DNA of 64,000 nucleotides from Bacteriovoracaceae bacterium. GTDB taxonomy: Bacteria; Bdellovibrionota; Bacteriovoracia; Bacteriovoracales; Bacteriovoracaceae. The stretch spans positions 372,001 to 436,000 of the forward strand of contig JANJTC010000005.1 of the NCBI GenBank assembly GCA_024711325.1. The letters are read 5' to 3'. Below the pieces are notes generated by a model. It made no database searches, was not told where the DNA came from, and was given only the letters and a program-made list of their open reading frames with translations. Of the stretch, positions 49,192-59,308 are shown one piece after another. Made by a program: the position numbers and the translations under genes. Position 1 is the first letter of the stretch. Each line of letters begins with the position of its first letter.

Positions 49192-49833
49192 TTAATCAAT
49201 AATCTGCAGCAGAAGTGAATCAATTTCTGCTGCTAATTCTACTAAAGTTCCTGAATTGTTAATGACAAAATCTGCTAATCCTTTTTTTTCTTCGATGTCC
49301 ATTTGTGCCTTAAGTATTCTGATTGCAGCGTCCTGTTTCATCTGATCCCGATCGATCAAACGAGCTAGTTGGATATTTTCAGGTGCATAAACCACAATGG
49401 TAAGATCCACTTGCTGGTGAAGGTTCCTTTCAAATAGCAGGGGGACATCATAAAGATAAAAATCCTGATCAAGTACCTGTTGAGCTGCCTTTTGAAAAGC
49501 ATCTGGTAATCGCTTATAGAGATAGGCCTCAATGGATTCTTTCACTTTTTGATTCTGAAAAAACAAAGCACGAAGTTTAATGAAGTTTATTTCATTATTT
49601 TCCCAGACTTCAGGGAACTCAGTCTGAATATACTTTCTGGTTTCTTGAAGTGAATAAATAGACTTAACCAACTGATCAGCATCAATGATCTTAAGGCCCT
49701 TTTGTTCCAGTATTCTGGTTACCGTGCTTTTACCGGTAGCGATTCCACCCGTAATCGCTACTAAGGGCCTGTCGTATTGGTACAGACGCTCCTGAGGCTT
49801 TAACTTATAAAATTTGGATTTAAGCTTTTTCAT
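49192..49833 (-). CDS. coaE: Dephospho-CoA kinase
   Basis: LVAITGGIATGKSTVTRILEQKGLKIIDADQLVK; LLFERNLHQQVDLTIVVYAPENIQLARL. Confidence 0.93.
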   Translation of the reverse strand: MKKLKSKFYKLKPQERLYQYDRPLVAITGGIATGKSTVTRILEQKGLKIIDADQLVKSIYSLQETRKYIQTEFPEVWENNEINFIKLRALFFQNQKVKESIEAYLYKRLPDAFQKAAQQVLDQDFYLYDVPLLFERNLHQQVDLTIVVYAPENIQLARLIDRDQMKQDAAIRILKAQMDIEEKKGLADFVINNSGTLVELAAEIDSLLLQIID

Positions 49834-50615
49834 TTTCTTTTCACTTTTATCCAGTACTCTTCCAACTCTTGTTGGGTTGTCTCTGATAAAGTCCGCCCTG
49901 ATTCTTTGGCCAAGTCTTCAACTTTTTTAAATCTTCCGATAAATTTCTTATTGGCATCCCTAAGGCATTCTTCTGGGTTTAATCCTAAGTGCCTTGCGAG
50001 TTGGGCCACACTAAATAGAAGATCACCGATTTCTTCTTTCACTCTTTCGCTATTATATTTTCCGGTTGGAGGTAGTTCTTCTTTTACTTCTTGCCATTCC
50101 TCTTCAACTTTCATCACTACTTGCTGATAATCTTCCCAGTCAAAATTTACAGTCGTTGATTTTTTGCCGATTTTAAAGGCCGATTCCAAAGCTGGAGCAT
50201 GGAGGAGTTTTTCATCAATGCTGTACTGCTTTTCACCCTTTTCAATATTTTTTATTTTTTGCCAGTTTTCAACCACCTCTTCTGAAGTTAGAGAATTACT
50301 GTCTTGATTAAAAACATGAGGGTGTCGCCGGATAAGTTTATCGGCCAGTTTTTTAGCGGCCGATTCAAGCGTGAATTTGCCACTTTCTTCGCCCATATTG
50401 GTATGGAGTAGAACTTGAAATAGCACATCGCCGATTTCTTCCTCCATATGCTCAGGATCCTGGTTTTCAACCGCTTCTACGAATTCATAAGCTTCCTCTA
50501 TCAGATATTTTAAGAGGGATTCATGAGTCTGTTCCAGATCCCAGGGGCATCCAGTTTTTGGATGACGAAGGCTTTTGATCACCTCAATACATCGATCAAG
50601 CTCAGGACGGGACAT
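49830..50615 (-). CDS. mazG: Nucleoside triphosphate pyrophosphohydrolase MazG
   Basis: LRHPKTGCPWDLEQTHESLLKYLIEEAYEFVEAVE; EEIGDVLFQVLLH. Confidence 0.95.
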   Translation of the reverse strand: MSRPELDRCIEVIKSLRHPKTGCPWDLEQTHESLLKYLIEEAYEFVEAVENQDPEHMEEEIGDVLFQVLLHTNMGEESGKFTLESAAKKLADKLIRRHPHVFNQDSNSLTSEEVVENWQKIKNIEKGEKQYSIDEKLLHAPALESAFKIGKKSTTVNFDWEDYQQVVMKVEEEWQEVKEELPPTGKYNSERVKEEIGDLLFSVAQLARHLGLNPEECLRDANKKFIGRFKKVEDLAKESGRTLSETTQQELEEYWIKVKRK

Positions 50616-50656
50616 GACAACTCCTTATATTGCAGAAGATTTACCAAAAGGATAAC

Positions 50657-51184
50657 ATGGCCTTTATGAAGAAACATCCTTTCCTCCTGGTGGATTATCA
50701 TTCGACAGTTAAATTTAAGCCTTCTGAAGAGCGTCAGCTCGATCAATGGCTCTTTATGGCAGGGGATGTATTACAATTCATGCTGCAGAATAAAATCATT
50801 AAGACCAAAAAACTCAAGAGTCTTCATGTCTCCCTTTTAATTTGTGGAGATGCCCGGATTCGTGAGCTTAATCATGAGTACCGGCATAAAGATAAAGTCA
50901 CCGATGTTTTGTCCTTTCCTGCCCATGAGAATCTGCGCAAAGGCGTCTTTTCTGAACAAGTCTTATTCCTGGGGGACCTGGCGATCTGCCATCCTCAAAC
51001 TAAACGTCAGGCCAAGAAATTTAATATTGGTTATTTCGATGAATTCATTCATCTCTTTTTCCATGGAGTCATCCACCTGATGGGTTTTGATCATGAGTTA
51101 AGTTTAAAGGAAGAAAAATTAATGGAGAGATGGGAACAGGAAGCTTTAAAGAAATTTAGTGAGATAAAAAAAAGGGCCCAGTAA
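50657..51184 (+). CDS. ybeY: Endoribonuclease YbeY
   Basis: LNHEYRHKDKVTDVLSFP and FFHGVIHLMGFDHE; start after AAAAGGA SD. Confidence 0.93.
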   Translation: MAFMKKHPFLLVDYHSTVKFKPSEERQLDQWLFMAGDVLQFMLQNKIIKTKKLKSLHVSLLICGDARIRELNHEYRHKDKVTDVLSFPAHENLRKGVFSEQVLFLGDLAICHPQTKRQAKKFNIGYFDEFIHLFFHGVIHLMGFDHELSLKEEKLMERWEQEALKKFSEIKKRAQ

Positions 51185-51200
51185 AGGGCCCTTTCATTTT
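51171..51200. terminator. Bidirectional terminator between ybeY and the protease gene
   Basis: AAAGGGCCC-AGTAAA-GGGCCCTTT; T-rich on + and T run on -. Confidence 0.85.
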
Positions 51201-51207
51201 TAGTTGA

Positions 51208-52557
51208 TTAACGTCTAACTGACTTAGCTTTTTCCAAAGCGGCCTTAAGATTAATACGTCCGCCAGAGACCAGCTGGTTTTTGAAAGCTGGAACTGGAGT
51301 CACTGTATTCATAAGAATCTTCTTAATCGAGTTTACTTTAAGGTTAGGGTAGTAACCCATAACCATCGCCGCAACACCAGAGGCATTTGGAGCTGCCATT
51401 GATGTTCCAGAAGCCATTGAGTATTGGCCGTTATTTATAGTTGAGTAGATGTTTGATCCAGGAGAAGCAACATCAACGCCAACCTTACCAATATTAGAGA
51501 ATGAAGACATTTTACCATCACTTTGAGTCGAAGCGATAACAATCATGTTAGCTGAATCAAATGAAGCTGGGTATTTCAGGTTAGTATCAATATCGTGCCA
51601 GCTAAAAGGGCCCATAGAATCGTTACCCGCTGATACCACTACCAAAACACCCTTCTTAGCAATTGCATTGATAGTGTCTCTTACAACCATGCCGCCTTCG
51701 TTATTTTTCTTACCGAAAGAGCAGTTGATGATTTTAGCACCATTATTGGCAGCATATAGGTAGCCTTCAACAATGTCTGAATCTAGTTCATCAGCATCGT
51801 CAGGCACAACTCTGATTGCCATGATTTTTACGTTGTGAGCAACACCAGCAATACCTACACCGTTGTTTTGAGTCGCTGCGATTGTTCCGGCAACGTGAGT
51901 TCCATGCCAGTGAGAGGCCATCGTGTTCATGGTAGCGCGACCTTGAGCATCTCTTACTAGAGTGTTGATACCATGGATGTCATCAATATAGCCGTTGTTG
52001 TCGTCATCAATTCCATTTCCTGGAATCTCTTTTTCATTTGACCACATAATATCTTTAAGATCTTCGTGATTATGATCAACACCAGTATCGGCCACGGCAA
52101 CTATGATTTCTTTAGCTGTGTGAGCTGGCAATGAATCATAAGCGCCCAAAATATCCATTCCGTTTTTTTCAGCAAAGGCCCAAAGTCTTGAAGCCGCTGG
52201 ATCATTGAATGAAGTTGAGAAATCAAAATTCTGAAGTTGCTTCATGAGCAGTCCACCTTCATTCAGAACTTCATGCTTAGGCATTGATTTTTTGCCAGCA
52301 TAGAAATCTTTCTGGATGTACTCAATCGATGCAGAGTCGGCAAGCTTTGCCGCTAACTGGTCAGCATTGGTGGTATTTACGAGGTAAAGGCTACCAAATA
52401 TTTTCTTAGAGCTCTTGATAAGAGGTGACTCTACCAGTGTTTCACCGGCCTTCATTTTGATGAAGAGGTGATTTGGGTGGTAACGGTTAATTTCGGCATG
52501 CGCAGAGCCTAGAACTGCGATTAGACCCATTAAAATTCCAGTACTTAGCTTTTTCAT
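51208..52557 (-). CDS. Secreted subtilisin-like serine protease (S8)
   Basis: Signal peptide MKKLSTGILMGLIAVLGSAHA; VADTGVDHNHEDL, HWHGTHVAGTIA, SGTSMAAPNASG triad motifs. Confidence 0.93.
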   Translation of the reverse strand: MKKLSTGILMGLIAVLGSAHAEINRYHPNHLFIKMKAGETLVESPLIKSSKKIFGSLYLVNTTNADQLAAKLADSASIEYIQKDFYAGKKSMPKHEVLNEGGLLMKQLQNFDFSTSFNDPAASRLWAFAEKNGMDILGAYDSLPAHTAKEIIVAVADTGVDHNHEDLKDIMWSNEKEIPGNGIDDDNNGYIDDIHGINTLVRDAQGRATMNTMASHWHGTHVAGTIAATQNNGVGIAGVAHNVKIMAIRVVPDDADELDSDIVEGYLYAANNGAKIINCSFGKKNNEGGMVVRDTINAIAKKGVLVVVSAGNDSMGPFSWHDIDTNLKYPASFDSANMIVIASTQSDGKMSSFSNIGKVGVDVASPGSNIYSTINNGQYSMASGTSMAAPNASGVAAMVMGYYPNLKVNSIKKILMNTVTPVPAFKNQLVSGGRINLKAALEKAKSVRR

Positions 52558-52797
52558 TGGACAGAATCCTTTTAGTTGAGTGAAAAGGTACGGCTGGATA
52601 TTAACTTTTGACCTTGTTCTGGGCAATTAAAAACTTCTGTCTTTTGAAGAGTTTACAGATGTCGCTTGGCCTGACAGGGGACTGTAAGCTTTACATGGTA
52701 GTGGGAGTGTCCACCCTTGCCTTGATATGATGCGTTAATAGAAAAGTCAGATTTCAGAGATAATTATAAAGAATTAATCTTAAGAAATAGATGAAGG

Positions 52798-54138
52798 ATG
52801 GGTTACCCAGTGGTTAGTACCTTTCAGAAATGTGCCTCACTTAGCTTAGTTTTCATAACTTGTACTGGTTATGGGGCTTCCGATTATATCCAAGGTCATC
52901 TTGGCGCGCTTAGTAATCAAGTCAGTGAGCAGGTAGGGAATGTCCCAGGTAACAGGTATAATGCTGACTTTGAATTTGATTTTCATCGTAATCCTACGAC
53001 TTCATATAGAAGAGGTTTAGAGAGCCGCTTTACTGCGGCTGCCATGGTTAATGATCAAAGTTTAACCATGTATTCGCTCCAAGAAGCTTATATAGGTGGA
53101 AATCTTACATCTAAGGATCACCTAAGGCTCGGTCGTCAGATCCTAAATTGGTCCCAAATTGACCATACCTGGGGTTTCGGAAAGTTAAACAATCGTCGTA
53201 ACTTTGATTACTTCACGCCAGGGCAAGAAGGGCTGATTGGTCTTTCATATGAAAGAAAATCTTCAAACGGAATGCGCTATCGGGGATTTGTATCAGGATT
53301 ATATGTTCCTGAACTAAATCCTTCTCTTGATATTGATAAAAAAGAGCGAACAATTACCAGCCGCAGTCATTGGGCCGATGCTCCGGCGAGTAGTGCTGAT
53401 GTTGAAGGCCGTCAGATGCCGGTTAAGTATGATGTTGATTATCCTGAAATTTCAGAAGTTATCTATCGTTATACTGTTGGCGCTAATATTGGCTTCGAGA
53501 GTAAACACTGGGTTCTCGATAACTTCATCATGAGAAAGCCGGAAAACACACTTACTCCAAATGTAGATGTAAACGTTAGTTTCACTGAAGGAGTTGTGAC
53601 TGCTGCGATTGATCCGCGTTTTTATTATCACGATGTTTATGGTTCCACTCTGAAATACAGAAATAAAGATTTAGAGATGTATGTCTCAGGCATTGCGATT
53701 CGTCCTAATGAGTATCCTGATGTTGACGAACAGGTTCGTTACACTGAAATCAAAAGCAAAAAGCAGCGTGAAGATTATGTTGGCGGTGGAATTTCCAAGT
53801 CAAATGATCTTTATACACTCGCTTTTAACTATGTTGCCCGTTTGAGTCCTTTTGATAGAGAGAAAGATGACCTCGCTTTGGATCCTCGTTGGAATCAGGC
53901 CATAAATTTAATTGCGTCCAGAAACTTTGGTCGCCATTTCAGTCTTTCCGGCGATGTGAAATTTGACATGCTGACAACAGACAGATTAGTCATGGTGCGA
54001 GGAAATTATAATGTATCCCGGGATCTTCAAATGAATCTTGGTGTGAATATGATCGGAACTCCCACAGATGGGAAATCGTTCTGGTCACCATATACAAATA
54101 ACGATGCTATTTACGGTGGGTTAAGATATGTCTTTTAG
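52798..54138 (+). CDS. Predicted outer-membrane beta-barrel protein
   Basis: Signal peptide-like N-terminus, alternating beta strands, terminal aromatic (…GGLRYVF). Confidence 0.6.
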   Translation: MGYPVVSTFQKCASLSLVFITCTGYGASDYIQGHLGALSNQVSEQVGNVPGNRYNADFEFDFHRNPTTSYRRGLESRFTAAAMVNDQSLTMYSLQEAYIGGNLTSKDHLRLGRQILNWSQIDHTWGFGKLNNRRNFDYFTPGQEGLIGLSYERKSSNGMRYRGFVSGLYVPELNPSLDIDKKERTITSRSHWADAPASSADVEGRQMPVKYDVDYPEISEVIYRYTVGANIGFESKHWVLDNFIMRKPENTLTPNVDVNVSFTEGVVTAAIDPRFYYHDVYGSTLKYRNKDLEMYVSGIAIRPNEYPDVDEQVRYTEIKSKKQREDYVGGGISKSNDLYTLAFNYVARLSPFDREKDDLALDPRWNQAINLIASRNFGRHFSLSGDVKFDMLTTDRLVMVRGNYNVSRDLQMNLGVNMIGTPTDGKSFWSPYTNNDAIYGGLRYVF

Positions 54139-56503
54139 ACAAATAACTTTTCTTCTTACTCTTTGCATGATGCTCATCCTTTCAGGATGTGGGGATCTAC
54201 TCGGATCCAAAGTTAATAAACGTCAGCTTGAAGGTCTGCAGAACGCAATCCAGTGTGAGCTGGACGTTGAACGCTTCAATGAAATCATGAATGAAAACAT
54301 CGAAAATCAAATTCGTTGTCTCGGTGAAAATCTAAATTTTTTCATTAAGATTGTGAAATCTGGGAAACCTGGCTATTTATCCCGCGTTGAGCTTGAACGT
54401 TATCTGGCCGACTACCGTCCCGATGTAAAACCTGAAGTGGTTAAAGCACTAAAATCTATTTTTGATATCGGTCACTTAATTACCGGTGAAGATCCGGATT
54501 ACATCTCTAAAACTACCGTAGATAAAGTTATTGATTTTGGTATCATTTTTAATCGTGAATCTGCCCTGATCTTGGGAGAGCGATTTAAAGACGAAAATAC
54601 AGCTTCGTGGACTTTGCATAACATCCAAAGGGGAGAAATCTCCGGCTCTAATAAGGCCATCATCCAGGGCCTAAGGGTGATTTTTAATCAGGATCGTCAG
54701 GGACAAACCCATAAACTTAATATTCTTCAATTAATTGATAGCTTCTCAACGGAATCAAATCGTGAAACTCTGGAGAAAGCTAAAAAAGTTCTATTCCTGA
54801 AGAAAATTCTTTTAGGTGGTGAAGAAGAAATCATTACTCACCAGGAATTAGAAAGACTCATTCTTAATTTTGATCATTTAGTATTAATTGGATTTGATAT
54901 CGTTCGATATAAATTCATCCAGCTTGATCAGAATTCCATTCTGCAAATGCTAAAAACTGATGTGAATGATCTTTACAAAATTGTTACTCAAGGTTCACTT
55001 AATGACCGTGACAATGAAGTTCTTTTCACTTTAAATCAGGCCATTAATGCAGTTAAACTTTTTATCGAAATTGAAGACTTTGACATCGAACAGTTCAGAA
55101 AACTGATCTCAGAAGCTAAGATCATCGCCCTGAAAGGTAATGGAGAAGAGGTTAAGGGTTCTGAATTAAAGGCCTTGTTTGCCCATGCCAAGTCACTACT
55201 TCAGACGGGTACGGTTTTTCACCGTATCTATGACAAATTCAGCGCTCAGTTGGAAAGCCCTGAACCTGTGACCATTAATTTTGAAGAATATCGTCATACT
55301 TATCCTGAACATCAGGCGGAATTAGACCAGTTCGAGCGAATTGTTAAAAAGTACCGTTTCATGAAGGGGCGTTTTCTTTCTTCTTATTATATCCGTGGTT
55401 ATAAGCGGAATTCTGATGGAGTTTTTGAAATTGCTCTGATTGAGTATGCGATGAAACTTTTCTTTGCTCATTATGGCAAACCAAGTCCAAATGCTGATGC
55501 GGTAGGCGGCTATTCAGTTGATCAGAAGCAAATGAGACAGATTGTTGCAGACTTTGAAAACGAATTGATTGAGTTAAATATCCTATTGCCTCAAAGGGTG
55601 AATGGTACGGCCGATAACGTCTCCCTTCTTGGAACACTCTTTCAGTATCAGTCTGATAAGAATGGATTCCTGGATGTTAATGAAGGGACTGAGTTTGCCG
55701 TAAGTTTATTTTCATCACTCAATGTTGCCGATGACCTGTATCTCTATCTGGAAGAACAAAATTGCCCGAAAGATCAGTTTGATCGTTTTGAGCCGGCCTG
55801 TGTTCGTGCCAATTTCTGGAATGGGCTTTGTAAAAACTATCAAAAAGAGTTCCCTCTGATGTTTAGTTCAATGAACATTTCTGAGAATTGGTGTAAGAAT
55901 AACGATTTCGTGAACACTGAAGCCACTGCCCTTTTCCTTGATCGCGCGATTCAGGCAGCTCGGACTTGCGACTATTATTCTGATGGGGAAAAAGAAGAGA
56001 TTCCTTATTCAAAGAGTGATTTCATGACGATCATGATTGCTCTTATGCATGTTGAAACGACGGTCCTTCGTTGGGACACAAACTTTAATAACATCATGGA
56101 TGCCAAAGAAGTTGATAACGCTTATTCGATTTATTCTCCTGCCTTGGATGGATTCCTTAAAGATAAGAGTCCGCTTATCAAGAGTTTCAAAAAGCAGATT
56201 TATCAGTACATGATCAAATATGAAAAGATTCCTGATGAAAAAGATTACGGAAGCATCTGGAAGTTCATCAAATTCCTGATGAGTTTTGACAAAAAAGCGC
56301 CGGCCAACCGCAAAACCATTGCTTCTCTTTTGGTGGCAATCGGCGAGCAAAATAAAATCATGGATACCAGTCCCCAGTTTAACTGTAATTTACTCAGAAA
56401 TCCGGATGCTATTCCTCGCAATCCTCAACCTTCAGCTCCGGTTAAAGATCTCAGACCTGATTACAGCTATCTTTTGACCCCTTATCTTCATCTCGCGGAT
56501 TAA
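54128..56503 (+). CDS. Predicted lipoprotein with EF-hand-like motifs
   Basis: Lipobox LILSGCGD; DTNFNNIMDAKE and QSDKNGFLDVNE loops; overlaps the barrel gene by 11 nt. Confidence 0.65.
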   Translation: MSFRQITFLLTLCMMLILSGCGDLLGSKVNKRQLEGLQNAIQCELDVERFNEIMNENIENQIRCLGENLNFFIKIVKSGKPGYLSRVELERYLADYRPDVKPEVVKALKSIFDIGHLITGEDPDYISKTTVDKVIDFGIIFNRESALILGERFKDENTASWTLHNIQRGEISGSNKAIIQGLRVIFNQDRQGQTHKLNILQLIDSFSTESNRETLEKAKKVLFLKKILLGGEEEIITHQELERLILNFDHLVLIGFDIVRYKFIQLDQNSILQMLKTDVNDLYKIVTQGSLNDRDNEVLFTLNQAINAVKLFIEIEDFDIEQFRKLISEAKIIALKGNGEEVKGSELKALFAHAKSLLQTGTVFHRIYDKFSAQLESPEPVTINFEEYRHTYPEHQAELDQFERIVKKYRFMKGRFLSSYYIRGYKRNSDGVFEIALIEYAMKLFFAHYGKPSPNADAVGGYSVDQKQMRQIVADFENELIELNILLPQRVNGTADNVSLLGTLFQYQSDKNGFLDVNEGTEFAVSLFSSLNVADDLYLYLEEQNCPKDQFDRFEPACVRANFWNGLCKNYQKEFPLMFSSMNISENWCKNNDFVNTEATALFLDRAIQAARTCDYYSDGEKEEIPYSKSDFMTIMIALMHVETTVLRWDTNFNNIMDAKEVDNAYSIYSPALDGFLKDKSPLIKSFKKQIYQYMIKYEKIPDEKDYGSIWKFIKFLMSFDKKAPANRKTIASLLVAIGEQNKIMDTSPQFNCNLLRNPDAIPRNPQPSAPVKDLRPDYSYLLTPYLHLAD

Positions 56504-56512
56504 TTATCAGGT

Positions 56513-56545
56513 GCTTACTCCCTTCGGGGGGTAAGAACCTCTTTT
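56513..56545 (+). terminator. Possible terminator hairpin
   Basis: CTTACTCCC-TTCG-GGGGGTAAG imperfect stem; weak T tract. Confidence 0.45.
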
Positions 56546-56593
56546 CAAAGTTCATTCCTCTTTGTTACAGTGTGGTTTTCCGGAAGGTACTGC

Positions 56594-57746
56594 ATGGATG
56601 ACTCACTGAGCCTTAAGCTCACAGATTATAAATCTCGATTTGCTGAAATCAAATCTACTCTCGAAACAATTCGGAGGTCGCTTTGACGTCGATCGAAAGA
56701 AAAACCGACTCAGAGAGATAACTGAACTCGAAGCCTTAGATGGTTTCTGGAACGATTCCCAAAACGCTTCTAAAATTCAAAAAGAACGTGCTCTACTAGA
56801 GGACGTGATCAAACTTTACTCTAAGGTCAGATCTCTTTCAGATGATTTTGAAGTATTGTGCGAGATGAGTGATGAAGGGGATGAGTCTTCCGCCAAAGAA
56901 GCGCTTGAACTTTTTCCTAAGCTTGAAAGTGCCCTTTCTGAAGCTGAAAAGAAGGCCCTGCTTTCAGGAGAAACCGATCCTAATAATGCAATCGTCACCA
57001 TTAACTCCGGGGCCGGGGGGACTGAGTCCTGTGATTGGGCCGGAATGCTCTTAAGAATGGTTACCCGTTGGTGTGAACGTAAAGGTTTTAAGACCCAGGT
57101 CATGGATTTCCAATATGGAGATTCGGCGGGAATTAAATCTGCCACATTAATGGTCTCAGGAAATTATGCCTACGGGTTATTAAAATCTGAAATTGGCGTT
57201 CATCGTCTGGTGAGAATTTCTCCTTTTGATTCCAATGCCCGAAGACACACTTCTTTTGCTTCTATCTTTGTGAGCGCGGAAGTGGATGACACGATTGAAA
57301 TTGAAGTGCTGGATAAGGACCTCAGGGTTGATATTTATCGCTCGGGTGGTGCTGGCGGTCAGTCCGTTAACACGGCCGACTCAGCAGTTCGTTTGACTCA
57401 CTTACCAACTGGTATTGTGGTTGCCTGTCAGAACGAGCGCTCCCAGATCCAAAACCGGGCGATGGCAATGAAAATTTTGAAATCGCGTCTATACGATTAC
57501 GAGCTTCAAAAGCGTAAGGAAGCTCAGGATAAAATTGAGAACACTAAAAAAGATATCGCCTGGGGATCTCAGGTCAGATCTTATGTTCTTCACCCTTACC
57601 AATTAGTAAAAGACCACCGAACTGGATTTAGTTCTTCCCAGGCCGCCACTGTTCTGGATGGAGACTTAGATGATTTTATGAAAGCTTACCTCCAGTGGAA
57701 ATCACTTGGCGGAGAAGTACAAGATACAGGAATGGATGATTTATAA
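56594..57746 (+). CDS. prfB: Peptide chain release factor 2 with programmed +1 frameshift
   Basis: Zero-frame ATG at 56594 reads 30 codons to CTT TGA C at 56681-56687, then +1 frame gives the RF2 body (RSGGAGGQSVNTADSAVRLTHLPTG). Confidence 0.95.
56672..56687 (+). promoter_or_regulatory. prfB: RF2 programmed frameshift signal
   Basis: CGGAGG-TCG-CTT-TGA-C: internal SD, 3-nt spacer, slippery CTT and in-frame TGA. Confidence 0.95.
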
Positions 57747-59308
57747 TGGATGAGAAATTAACTACCTCGGGGAAAATTATGACAGACAAACACGTAAGCC
57801 GCTGGACTGAACTCTTTTCTGAACAGATGGAAGTACGTCTTGATAAACGTAAGAAGCTGGAAGAGTCAGGATCTAGTCCATATAAGAACGGCTTCACGCC
57901 AAATACGTCTTTTAAATATCTGACTGAGCAGTATGGTGAAAAGGCCAAGGAAGATATCGGTGAAACACCAACTTATAAAGTTGCGGGCCGGGTAATGATG
58001 GTGCGTGATTTCGGGAAAGCTGCTTTCCTCCAGTGTGATGATGGCTCTTCACGTTTTCAGTTATATGTAAAAAAAGAGGTTACCTCTGAAAAAGGTTTCG
58101 CTGAATACAAGCTACTTGATTATGGCGATATCGTTTATGCAGAAGGAGATGTCTTTAAAACGATGAAAGGCGAACTTGCCTTAAACGTTAAGGATATGAC
58201 GATTCTTACTAAATCCATCCGTCCACTTCCTGAGAAATTTCACGGTCTAACCGATGCTGAACTTCGTTATCGTATGCGCTATGTGGATATGATTATGGAT
58301 CCGGAAGTTCGAGCTAAACTTAAAATGCGTTCTGAAATCGTTCGTTATATCCGTGAATATTTTTACAAGAATGACTTCCTGGAAGTTGAAACTCCAATGA
58401 TGCACTCGGTGGCCGGTGGAGCAACAGCTAAACCATTCAACACTCATCACAATGCACTTAACATGGAACTCTTCATGCGTATTGCGCCTGAACTTCATTT
58501 AAAGCGTTTGATCGTTGGTGGATATAATAAAGTTTTTGAGATGAACCGTTGTTTCCGTAACGAAGGTCTTTCACTTAAACATAATCCTGAGTTCACAACG
58601 ATTGAATTCTATTGGGCCTATGCTACCTATCTTGATCTTATGGACTTCACTGAAGAACTAATTTCAGGAATTGCACAACACGTGATCAAGTCTGAAGTTG
58701 TTAAATTCGGCGAAAATGAAATTAATCTAAAAGGCCCTTATGCCCGTCTCACAATGAGAGAGGCCGTTGCGAAGTATACCAACTCGACAATTGATCAAGT
58801 TAACGACCGCACCCACCTTCTGGGTCTTCTTAAAGACGTTGATCAGGATCCAAAAAAGGTTCAAGCTCTTTCATGGGGGCGTTTGTTGGTTCTGGCTTTT
58901 GAGGAATTGGTTGAGTCTAAACTCATTCAGCCAACCTTTATTACAGAGTATCCAACTGAAGTATCTCCGCTTTCAAGACGTAATGATGCAAACCCTGAGT
59001 TCGTCGATCGTTTTGAATTTTTCATGAATGGTTGGGAAGTGGGGAATGCCTTCTCGGAGCTTAATAATCCAACGGATCAGCTTGAGCGTTTCGCTGAACA
59101 GGCAAGACAAAAAGAGGCCGGGGATGACGAAGCTTCCGATGTGGATTACGACTTCGTTCGCGCTTTGGAATACGGTATGCCGCCTACAGCTGGACAGGGG
59201 ATTGGCATTGATCGTCTGGTTATGATCCTGACTGATAGTCCAACTATCCGTGAAGTGATCATTTTCCCATTACTTAAGAAAGAGCATTTCTTCTCTGAAG
59301 AAGAATGA
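57746..59308 (+). CDS. lysS: Lysyl-tRNA synthetase (class II)
   Basis: FLEVETPMMHSVAGGATAKPFNTHHNALNMELFMRIAPELHLKRLIVGGYNKVFEMNRCFRNEGLSLKHNPEFT. Confidence 0.97.
   Translation: MDEKLTTSGKIMTDKHVSRWTELFSEQMEVRLDKRKKLEESGSSPYKNGFTPNTSFKYLTEQYGEKAKEDIGETPTYKVAGRVMMVRDFGKAAFLQCDDGSSRFQLYVKKEVTSEKGFAEYKLLDYGDIVYAEGDVFKTMKGELALNVKDMTILTKSIRPLPEKFHGLTDAELRYRMRYVDMIMDPEVRAKLKMRSEIVRYIREYFYKNDFLEVETPMMHSVAGGATAKPFNTHHNALNMELFMRIAPELHLKRLIVGGYNKVFEMNRCFRNEGLSLKHNPEFTTIEFYWAYATYLDLMDFTEELISGIAQHVIKSEVVKFGENEINLKGPYARLTMREAVAKYTNSTIDQVNDRTHLLGLLKDVDQDPKKVQALSWGRLLVLAFEELVESKLIQPTFITEYPTEVSPLSRRNDANPEFVDRFEFFMNGWEVGNAFSELNNPTDQLERFAEQARQKEAGDDEASDVDYDFVRALEYGMPPTAGQGIGIDRLVMILTDSPTIREVIIFPLLKKEHFFSEEE

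Noticed and set aside
56640-57746. prfB beginning at the ATG at 56640
   Set aside because: The zero-frame start plus a complete RF2 frameshift signal explains the N-terminus better.
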